From: DAOTVY01 sp041082245
GTDB taxonomy: Bacteria; Chloroflexota; Chloroflexia; DTKN01
DNA length: 36,029 bases
NCBI GenBank assembly: GCA_041082245.1
Contig: JBDOIE010000218.1
Coordinates: forward strand, 1 to 36,029
Direction: 5' to 3'
Every line of letters starts with the position of its first letter. Positions within the stretch are counted from its first letter, which is position 1. The notes below the pieces were generated by a model, which was not told the origin of the DNA, made no database searches, and worked only from the letters and a program-made list of their open reading frames with translations. Positions 30,177 through 36,029 of this stretch are shown piece by piece. The translations under genes were made by a program, and so were the position numbers.

Positions 30177-30185
30177 ATTATACCA
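30177..30185 (-). promoter_or_regulatory. Extended -10 promoter for the ClC gene
   Basis: On the minus strand TGG followed by TATAAT (30177-30182) forms a strong extended -10. The -35 match is weak (GCCTCA at 17 bases). Transcription would begin near 30170, about 70 bases before the ClC ATG. Confidence 0.6.
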
Positions 30186-30397
30186 GAACTGGGCTTCTGT
30201 GAGGCGTCCGGTTGTTGCGGAATTTCCCGTACCCTGCATAGCCCCCGCGCAAGGGCTCCCGCACGAAAAAACTCCCCAGCAACAGGGCGGCCGTCTTCGG
30301 GGGCCGTGGGGTCACAGGGAAGCGCTGATCCTGCACTGCGAGCAATACGCCGACCTGCGTGCTTTCTACCGTGGGGGAAACAGGCTGTGGCCGTGCA

Positions 30398-30626
30398 GCT
30401 CCCGTTTCCAACAATCTATGCGAGGGTAGTGAGCCGAGCACGGCGATCTCCTTCGAAAGGCTGGGTAGGCCAGGGCGTTGCCCTGGCCTACCCGGCCCCG
30501 CACGAGGAGTTTTCGCCTGGGCCACCAAATCCGAAGGATGACGGCTACGGTCGCGGGGCTCGAAGAATCACCGGCTTGTAGAGTCGGCATCCCGAAGTCC
30601 ATTTTCACTTTATTGGAAACTGGAGC
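30398..30626. repeat. Inverted 14-bp repeats flanking a 14-bp hairpin
   Basis: GCTCCCGTTTCCAA at 30398-30411 is repeated in inverse orientation as TTGGAAACTGGAGC at 30613-30626 (13 of 14 matches). Nearly midway lies a perfect 14-bp hairpin (30463-30476, 30480-30493, loop GTT). The whole sits in the gap between the divergent ClC and cupin genes. It looks like a dispersed or mobile repeat remnant, or a transcription-independent structural element. No coding potential is seen. Confidence 0.5.
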
Positions 30627-30636
30627 GGCGCAGGCC

Positions 30637-30666
30637 TTGACAGACACAACCCAGATTGCCTATCAT
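30637..30666 (+). promoter_or_regulatory. Promoter for the cupin/UPF0261 unit
   Basis: TTGACA (30637-30642), 18-base spacer, TATCAT (30661-30666), about 57 bases before the GTG start of the cupin gene. It drives the plus-strand unit. Confidence 0.65.
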
Positions 30667-30722
30667 GGACGCGACGCTCGGAAACCCAGGGCCATGGGCC
30701 GCACCGCAGAAAGGAGGAAGGC

Positions 30723-31121
30723 GTGGCGCACTACTTTGTTTCCCCCGATCAGGTCGAAACGCAGGTCTTCGACTGGGGCCACCTGAAGTGGCTCAGCGCT
30801 CCGGACGTGACCGGCGCGGAAAAGTTCAGCACCGGCGTGGTGCTTCTGGCCCCCGGAAAGGGCCACACCACGCACTGCCATCCGGGATGTGAGGAAATCC
30901 TCTACGTCGTCTCCGGCTACGGGCGCCAGCGAGTCGCCGATCAGGAGATGGACCTCCAGCCCGGCATGCTCGTGTTCATCCCGGAAGGGGTGGAACACAG
31001 CACCGTGAACACCGGGTGGGAAGCGCTGAAGCTGATCGCTGTCTACGCCCCTCCGGGCCCCGAGAAGGCGCTGCGCGAGATGCCCGAATGCCGTGTTGTG
31101 CCACCCGGCGAACTTCCCTAG
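30723..31121 (+). CDS. Single-domain cupin
   Basis: 132 residues, one cupin beta-barrel. Motif 1 is G-x-GHTTHCHPGCEEILYVVSG with metal ligands H51, H53 and E57/E58, and motif 2 is PGMLVFIPEGVEHST with H92. It should bind a metal and act as a small isomerase/dioxygenase-type enzyme or sugar/ligand-binding protein. The GTG start is preceded by AAAGGAGG. It is followed after about 50 bases by the UPF0261 gene on the same strand, so it likely belongs to that unit. The exact reaction is not deducible. Confidence 0.75.
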   Translation: MAHYFVSPDQVETQVFDWGHLKWLSAPDVTGAEKFSTGVVLLAPGKGHTTHCHPGCEEILYVVSGYGRQRVADQEMDLQPGMLVFIPEGVEHSTVNTGWEALKLIAVYAPPGPEKALREMPECRVVPPGELP

Positions 31122-31175
31122 GCATGCGGTGTATCGGTGTGCCGGAGTCAGCCGGCAGAACGGAGGGACGCCGTG

Positions 31176-32384
31176 ATGAAGACGGTCGTCATTGTGGGAG
31201 CTCTCGACACGAAGGGAAAGGAACTGGCCTACGTGCGGGACCTCATCGAGAAGGCCGGCCTTCGCACCCTTGTGGTCGACTTTGGGGTGATGGGCACGCC
31301 AGCCTTCGAGCCGGACATTCCGCGCCAGGAGGTCGCCGCGGCGGCGGGCGTGGACCTGCAATACCTGGCAAGCGGCGAGCACAAGGACGAGGCGATGGAG
31401 GCGATGGCGCGAGGTCTGGCCAGCGTTGTCCGCCGCCTCTACGATGAGGGCCGACTCGACGGCATCATCAGCATGGGAGGCAGCGGCGGTACCGCCATCG
31501 CGACGACGGCTATGCGTGCCCTTCCCATCGGCATACCCAAGGTGATGGTATCCACCGTGGGCGGAGGCGACGTGAGCGCCTTCGCAGGAACGAAGGACAT
31601 CACCTTTATGCCCTCGATCGTCGACGTGGCCGGCTTCAACCGCATCAGCCGCCGCATCTACACAAACGCCGCCGGCGCGATCGCGGGGATGGTGCTCGCT
31701 GAGGCGCCCCGGGCCGAAGAGGACAAGCCGCTGATCGTAGCCTCGATGTTCGGTAACACGACCCCGTGCGTCGACCGGGCACGGAGCTTCCTCGAGGCGA
31801 ACGGATACGAAGTGCTCGTCTTCCACGCAACGGGCACCGGTGGCCGCACGATGGAGAGCCTGATCACCGACGGCTATGTCGTCGGGTCGCTGGACATCAC
31901 CACCACGGAACTCGCGGATGAGGTGTGCGGCGGGGTACTGAGCGCCGGGCCGGAGCGCTGCCTGGCCGCCTCGCGCGCGGGCATCCCGGCAGTGCTTGTC
32001 CCTGGCTGCGTGGATATGGCGAACTTCTGGGCGATCGACACGGTGCCCGAGAAGTACCGCAACCGAAAGCTCTACCGCTGGAATCCGAACGTCACCCTGC
32101 TGCGCACAAACGTCGAGGAAAACATCCGCATCGGAGAGATGCTCGCCGCGGCTGCCAACGCCGCAACAGGACCGGTGGCCATCGTGCTGCCGCTGAAAGG
32201 GGTTTCCATGCTCGATAGCCCGGGCGGGGCGTTCTGGGACCCGGAGGCGGACCGCGCCTGCTTCGAGACGATCAAAGCCAGGGTACGTCCGGACATCCCG
32301 GTGATCGAGATGGACCACAACATCAACGACCCGGAGTTCGCGGACCGTTGCGCTGCGCTGCTGCTGGAGATGCTGAAAAGGTAA
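31176..32384 (+). CDS. UPF0261 / Tm-1-like ATP-binding protein
   Basis: 402 residues matching the UPF0261 family, the N-terminal half of the plant Tm-1 protein. Recognisable segments are VVIVGALDTKGKELAYVRD at the start, the gly-rich IISMGGSGGTAIAT (about 95), IPKVMVSTVGGGDV, MFGNTTPCVDRARSFLE (about 190) and LPLKGVSMLDSPGGAFWDPE near 345. ATP binding is known for the family, but the bacterial reaction is not. ATG 31176 or GTG 31173 could be the start, with GGAGG upstream. It ends 11 bases before the PEP-hydrolase-like gene, so the two are almost certainly co-expressed and may interact. Confidence 0.85.
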   Translation: MKTVVIVGALDTKGKELAYVRDLIEKAGLRTLVVDFGVMGTPAFEPDIPRQEVAAAAGVDLQYLASGEHKDEAMEAMARGLASVVRRLYDEGRLDGIISMGGSGGTAIATTAMRALPIGIPKVMVSTVGGGDVSAFAGTKDITFMPSIVDVAGFNRISRRIYTNAAGAIAGMVLAEAPRAEEDKPLIVASMFGNTTPCVDRARSFLEANGYEVLVFHATGTGGRTMESLITDGYVVGSLDITTTELADEVCGGVLSAGPERCLAASRAGIPAVLVPGCVDMANFWAIDTVPEKYRNRKLYRWNPNVTLLRTNVEENIRIGEMLAAAANAATGPVAIVLPLKGVSMLDSPGGAFWDPEADRACFETIKARVRPDIPVIEMDHNINDPEFADRCAALLLEMLKR

Positions 32385-32395
32385 GGAGGGAAGCC

Positions 32396-33235
32396 ATGGC
32401 CTTCATCAGCCGTGAGGAAGCATTGGCTCGTCTGCGGCGCACCGTCGAGGCCGGCCGGCCGATTGTAGGGTGCGGCGCCGGCACGGGCATCTCAGCCAAA
32501 TTCGCAGAAAAGGGCGGAGCCGACTTGATCATCATCTACAACTCCGGACGCTATCGTATGGCCGGCCGGGGGTCCCTTGCTGGCCTGATGCCCTACGGCG
32601 ACGCCAACGCGATCGTCGTCGAGATGGCAGCCGAGGTACTGCCGGTCGTGCAGAACACACCCGTGCTCGCGGGCGTCTGCGGCACGGATCCTTTCCGCCT
32701 GATGCCGGTCTTTCTCAAGCAGCTGAAGGAAATGGGATTCACCGGCGTCCAGAACTTTCCCACCGTGGGCTTGATCGACGGCAACTTTCGCGCCAACCTG
32801 GAAGCCACCGGTATGGGGTACGACAAGGAAATCGAGATGATCGCCCTTGCGCACCGCATGGACCTGCTGACCACCCCCTACGTCTTTGACACGGACCAGG
32901 CCCGCGCGATGGCGGAGGCCGGGGCAGACCTGCTCGTGGCGCATGTCGGGCTTACAACCTCCGGTTCGATCGGGGCGGCGGTGGCGCTCACGCTGGACGA
33001 GGCGATCGACCGCGTGCTCGCGATCGCGGAAGCAGGTCGGGCGGTACGCAAGGACATCCTCGTGATCTGCCACGGCGGGCCCTTCGACGAACCGGAGAAC
33101 GTCGGCGTGGCGCTCGCCCGTATGCCCGGCGTGGTCGGCTTCTTCGGCGCGTCGAGCATCGAGCGCCTGCCGACGGAGCGTGCGATCCAGCAACAGGTAC
33201 AGCAGTTCAAGAGCCTGCGGCTGGCACAGGGGTAA
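32396..33235 (+). CDS. PEP-hydrolase-like TIM-barrel protein (Tm-1 C-terminal homologue)
   Basis: 279 residues, TIM-barrel family annotated as phosphoenolpyruvate hydrolase-like, corresponding to the C-terminal half of Tm-1. The clear segments are GCGAGTGISAKFAEKGGADL near 25, YNSGRYRMAGRGSLAGLMPY near 48, VLAGVCGTDPF near 92 and GFTGVQNFPTVGLIDG near 113. Later segments are DLLVAHVGLTTSGSIG near 180 and VICHGGPFDEPENV near 225. ATG 32396 has AAGGAGGG upstream. It closes the cupin/UPF0261 unit and is followed by a hairpin. Whether it hydrolyses PEP or another phosphoenol or enol substrate is unproven. Confidence 0.85.
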   Translation: MAFISREEALARLRRTVEAGRPIVGCGAGTGISAKFAEKGGADLIIIYNSGRYRMAGRGSLAGLMPYGDANAIVVEMAAEVLPVVQNTPVLAGVCGTDPFRLMPVFLKQLKEMGFTGVQNFPTVGLIDGNFRANLEATGMGYDKEIEMIALAHRMDLLTTPYVFDTDQARAMAEAGADLLVAHVGLTTSGSIGAAVALTLDEAIDRVLAIAEAGRAVRKDILVICHGGPFDEPENVGVALARMPGVVGFFGASSIERLPTERAIQQQVQQFKSLRLAQG

Positions 33236-33268
33236 CAAGGCAGGCTGCAGGCTGAGGCCGCTTCCGCT

Positions 33269-33297
33269 GCCCCCTCCGGTGTAAGGCCGGAGGGGGC
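33269..33297 (+). terminator. Putative terminator after the Tm-1-like unit
   Basis: Perfect 11-bp stem GCCCCCTCCGG/CCGGAGGGGGC (33269-33279, 33287-33297) with a seven-base loop, 34 bases after the stop. The T-tract is weak (GCTTCTG), so it may be a processing or attenuating structure rather than a full terminator. Confidence 0.6.
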
Positions 33298-33459
33298 GCT
33301 TCTGAAGTTGGGACAAGGCGTCATCGCCTGGTCTCGCATTCTCCGGCCTCACGGACGTGTCCCATGCCGCTGCGCAACGGAGGGGGACAAAGGAGGTACA
33401 AGGAGGAGCGATACAGCCTCCCTCTGTCCTCACTCGTGTCCGAACATCGGGGCGCTTGT

Positions 33460-33490
33460 TTGGACGAAAGTGCGGGATGTACGGTATAAT
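33460..33490 (+). promoter_or_regulatory. Probable promoter of the corrinoid-activation pair
   Basis: TATAAT at 33485-33490 is perfect, and TTGGAC at 33460-33465 lies 19 bases upstream, a slightly long spacer. Transcription would begin near 33497, about 32 bases before the start codon. The region 33300-33459 between this and the preceding terminator holds no recognised riboswitch or gene, only short GGAGG/CCTCC stems. Confidence 0.55.
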
Positions 33491-33528
33491 AGCCGGCGAC
33501 GAGCCCAGGAGAAAAGGAGCCTTCCGAT

Positions 33529-34218
33529 ATGCTCGCGTATGCGCCTCACGAACTGGAGATCGACCTGGATGATGTACTGCGAGGACAGGGGGCAGACCCG
33601 GCCTCTCTGCGCAAGCGCAACCCGCTCCTCGTGGAAACAGCGCAACGGGCGATGGCCGAGGGCCTGTCCTTGATCCGTCCCGTAGCGGTATACCGCGAAC
33701 TGGCCGTCCGCCAGGTGCGGCAAGAACGCCTTGAACTGGACGGGGACGGCTTCCTGGCCGGCCCGCTTCCTGCCCAGCACCTCGCGGCGGCGGAGCGGGT
33801 CATCGTCGCCGTCTGTACGGTCGGCGAGGCCCTCGAGGCGCGCGTGTCCGCCCTGATGGCCTCCGATCCGATCTACGCCCTGGCGCTGGACGGCTTTGGT
33901 TCCGCTGCGGTGGAGGCTCTGGCGAACGCCCTTTGCCGCACATTTGCCGAGCGGGCAGAGGCTGCCGGGGAAAAGACCTCGCTGCCCCTGAGCCCGGGAC
34001 AACCCGGTTGGCCGCTTGCGGAGGGCCAGGCCCAGATCTTCGCTCTGATCGACCCCTCCCCCATCGGAGTGCAGTTGACCGACCACGCGATGATGGTGCC
34101 CCGCAAATCGCTCTCTATGGTTGTCGGCTTGGGCCGGAACCTGGAGGTCGTAGGGAGCCCCTGCGACGCGTGCCCCCTCAAAGAACGCTGTCGCCATCGG
34201 AGCACAGGCCATGCCTGA
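33529..34218 (+). CDS. Methionine-synthase-activation-domain-like corrinoid protein
   Basis: 229 residues resembling the B12-dependent methionine synthase activation domain found as free proteins near corrinoid methyltransferases. The signatures are SLPLSPGQPGWPLAEGQAQIF, the conserved ...SPIGVQLTDHAMMVPRKSLSM segment, and a Cys cluster C212-x2-C215-x5-C221 (CDACPLKERC) at the C terminus. Such proteins assist reductive reactivation of cobalamin. ATG 33529 has AAAAGGAG about nine bases upstream. It overlaps the start of the RACo-like gene by eight bases, indicating coupled translation. The target methyltransferase is not in the window, so the assigned role rests on family knowledge. Confidence 0.75.
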   Translation: MLAYAPHELEIDLDDVLRGQGADPASLRKRNPLLVETAQRAMAEGLSLIRPVAVYRELAVRQVRQERLELDGDGFLAGPLPAQHLAAAERVIVAVCTVGEALEARVSALMASDPIYALALDGFGSAAVEALANALCRTFAERAEAAGEKTSLPLSPGQPGWPLAEGQAQIFALIDPSPIGVQLTDHAMMVPRKSLSMVVGLGRNLEVVGSPCDACPLKERCRHRSTGHA

Positions 34219-36019
34219 TCCCATGCACTACCGGGTCGAACTGGAACCGATCGGACGGCGCGTCGAGATCCCCGCTGGGTACACGCTGCTCCAGGCAGCC
34301 CAGGCGGCCGGCGTCGACTTGACCGCCGTTTGCGGAGGGACCGGCACGTGCGGCCGTTGCCGGGTACGGATCGTGGAGGGCCGTATGAACCGGCCGACCG
34401 CGGCGGAAGAGCTCGCCCTCACCTATCAGGAACGGGCCGCGGGGGTTCGCCTTGCCTGCCAGGCGGTCCCGCTAGGGGACGTAAAAGTGGACGTCCCCCC
34501 GGAATCGCTGGCAACCGCCCAGCGCCTGCAGCTGGAAGGAGAGCAAGAGGCCATCGAACTCCAGCCCGCGGTGGTTCCGCTGGACGTGGAAATGGCTGCT
34601 GCCACGCTCCAGGATCTCGCCTCGGACTGGAGCCGGGTCCTCCACGCAGCCGGAGACCGGCGTCTCCGACCCACCTGGCCGGTGTTGTGTCGCATCTCCG
34701 AGACACTGCGGAGCCAGAACTGGTCAGCACGCCTGGCCGTGCGGGGAGACGAGGTGGTCGCGATCCTGCCGCCGGGGACACCACTGCTCGGCCTCGCCGT
34801 GGACCTTGGGACGACGAAACTCGCGGCGTATCTTGTGGACCTGGCGAGCGGACGGACGCTTGCCCTTGCCGGCGCGCCGAACCCGCAGATCGTCTACGGG
34901 GAAGACGTCGTCAGCCGGATCGCCTACGCGAACCGGGAGGCGGAAGGGCGCGCCGTGCTGCAGCAGCGCGCGGTGGAAGCGCTGAACGACCTGGTCGACA
35001 CGCTCTGCCAGCAAGCTGGCGTCAGCCCGGAGCAGATCGTCGAGGCGGTGGTCGTGGGCAACACCGCGATGCACCACCTCTTCGCCGGCCTACCTGTGCG
35101 CCAGCTCGGAGCTTCTCCGTACGTGCCAGCCGTGAGCGACGCGATTGAGCTGCTCGCACGGGACCTGCGGCTCCGCCTGAACGCCGGGGCGTATGTATAC
35201 CTTCCGCCGAACATCGCCGGTTATGTCGGCGCAGATCATGTCGCGATGCTCCTGGCAACCCAGCTCCACGTAGACGGCCGCACGCGCCTCGCCCTCGATA
35301 TCGGCACGAACACCGAGATCAGCCTCGCGGTGGGTGACCGGTTGCTCTCGTGCTCGTGCGCTTCCGGGCCGGCCTTCGAGGGCGCCCACATCCGCGATGG
35401 CATGCGCGCGGCCCCGGGTGCCATCGAACGCGTACAGTGGGTGGGGCAAGGGATACGGTTTCAGACCGTCGGGCACGCCCCGCCGGTCGGCATCTGCGGC
35501 TCGGGGATCCTGGATGCGGTGGCGGAACTGCGCCGGGCGGGCGTGTTGAACGAACGTGGGGCTTTCCAGCCCGACCGACCCGGGGTACGGCGGAGGGATG
35601 GCCAGGCGGAATTCGTCCTCGTGCCGGCCGAGCGCGCGGGTGGGGGCCGGGAGATCGTAGTCACACGCGCAGACGTGAACGAGGTCCAGCTGGCAAAGGC
35701 GGCCATCCGGGCAGGGATCGAGGTGCTGCTGGCGGAAGCCGGGGTCCGTGCCGAGGAGCTCGAAGAGGTGATCGTAGCCGGGGCGTTCGGGACATACCTC
35801 GACCTGCGAAGCGCGCTCGCCATCGGCATGTTTCCGCCCCTTCCCCTAGGCCGCTTCCGTCAGGTGGGAAACGCAGCGGGCGCCGGTGCGCGCCGGCTAT
35901 TGCTTTCCGTCCCCCAACGCCGGCTCGCCGAGGAAATCGCCCGCCGGGTAGAATACGTCGAACTGACCACCCATCCGCGGTTTACGCCAGAGTTCGTCCA
36001 GGCGATGTACCTGCTGTAG
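34211..36019 (+). CDS. RACo-type reductive activator of corrinoid enzymes
   Basis: 602 residues, domain order as in RACo/RamA-type proteins. An N-terminal 2Fe-2S ferredoxin domain carries cysteines C41, C47, C50 and C83 (C-x5-C-x2-C...C), with a linker to about 190. Next is the ASKHA-like ATPase domain with phosphate loops LAVDLGTTK (196-203) and ALDIGTNTEI (361-370) and the C-terminal GAFGTYLDLRSALAIG region. It uses ATP hydrolysis and its 2Fe-2S cluster to reduce Co(II) corrinoids to active Co(I). The start at ATG 34211 overlaps the preceding gene. A second ATG at residue 5 is possible. The gene ends ten bases before the window edge, so a third gene downstream may continue the operon. Confidence 0.88.
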   Translation: MPDPMHYRVELEPIGRRVEIPAGYTLLQAAQAAGVDLTAVCGGTGTCGRCRVRIVEGRMNRPTAAEELALTYQERAAGVRLACQAVPLGDVKVDVPPESLATAQRLQLEGEQEAIELQPAVVPLDVEMAAATLQDLASDWSRVLHAAGDRRLRPTWPVLCRISETLRSQNWSARLAVRGDEVVAILPPGTPLLGLAVDLGTTKLAAYLVDLASGRTLALAGAPNPQIVYGEDVVSRIAYANREAEGRAVLQQRAVEALNDLVDTLCQQAGVSPEQIVEAVVVGNTAMHHLFAGLPVRQLGASPYVPAVSDAIELLARDLRLRLNAGAYVYLPPNIAGYVGADHVAMLLATQLHVDGRTRLALDIGTNTEISLAVGDRLLSCSCASGPAFEGAHIRDGMRAAPGAIERVQWVGQGIRFQTVGHAPPVGICGSGILDAVAELRRAGVLNERGAFQPDRPGVRRRDGQAEFVLVPAERAGGGREIVVTRADVNEVQLAKAAIRAGIEVLLAEAGVRAEELEEVIVAGAFGTYLDLRSALAIGMFPPLPLGRFRQVGNAAGAGARRLLLSVPQRRLAEEIARRVEYVELTTHPRFTPEFVQAMYLL

Positions 36020-36029
36020 GGGCGGCTGT

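Noticed and set aside
28497..30581. A 694-codon plus-strand frame opposite the ClC gene
   Set aside because: Composition-driven shadow frame. It runs through the ClC promoter and the intergenic repeats, with no known domain.
30663..32318. A 551-codon minus-strand frame opposite the cupin and UPF0261 genes
   Set aside because: Shadow frame rich in His, Arg and Asp, over plus-strand genes with strong family signatures and ribosome binding sites.
33300..33459. Possible cobalamin riboswitch before the corrinoid activation genes
   Set aside because: No B12-box-like conserved core or extended multi-stem layout was recognised. Only short GGAGG/CCTCC stems are present.

Overview
The window is GC-rich, densely packed bacterial chromosome. 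Good Shine-Dalgarno sites (GGAGG type) precede most starts, and sigma70-type promoters (TTGACA/TATAAT) precede several transcription units. The gene content suggests a thermophilic, at least partly anaerobic, amino-acid- or polyamine-using bacterium: a tungsten-type aldehyde:ferredoxin oxidoreductase, corrinoid activation proteins, an archaeal-type asparagine synthetase and many amine/amide genes. GC-rich palindromes in the gaps (for example GGGCGAGG/CCTCGCCC at 23354-23374) recall Chloroflexota intergenic repeats, but that assignment is tentative. No insertion sequence, phage gene, CRISPR array or rRNA was seen.

Region 1 (30-23163, all minus strand, so read from high to low coordinates) begins with an Lrp/AsnC regulator behind a near-consensus promoter. 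It continues with an APC permease carrying an unusual soluble insert, a metallophosphoesterase, a nucleotidyltransferase-like protein, a tungsten aldehyde oxidoreductase with its four-cluster ferredoxin, and an amidohydrolase. Next come a peptide/amine-type ABC importer without its ATPases (dppABC-like), a putrescine aminotransferase, a putrescine-carbamoyltransferase-like enzyme and a double nitrilase with one dead domain. A complete Liv-type ABC importer, an acetylpolyamine deacetylase and a second class III aminotransferase close the run. I read this as a polyamine/acylated-amine uptake and breakdown island: uptake, deacylation or decarbamoylation, transamination, and possibly aldehyde oxidation by the ferredoxin-linked oxidoreductase. 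Four of its gene junctions hold different 14-15 bp perfect hairpins in the same position between stop codon and ribosome binding site.

Region 2 (23674-24491, plus) is a cluster of seven tRNA genes (Ser-CGA, Ser-GGA, Leu-GAG, Val-TAC, Phe-GAA, Gly-GCC, Leu-TAA) with two strong promoters and a rho-independent terminator after tRNA-Gly.

Region 3 (24865-30101, minus) holds a ClC-type chloride channel/transporter with CBS and TrkA-C domains, an AsnRS-derived asparagine synthetase-like protein, a separately promoted Ddl-like ATP-grasp enzyme, a possible small membrane protein and an NfeD-like membrane protein.

Region 4 (30723-36019, plus) has two units. The first is a cupin, a UPF0261 (Tm-1 N-terminal-like) protein and a TIM-barrel PEP-hydrolase-like protein, together a split version of the plant Tm-1 architecture. 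The second is a corrinoid activation pair: a MetH-activation-domain protein and a 2Fe-2S/ASKHA RACo-type activator. Their target methyltransferase is not in the window.
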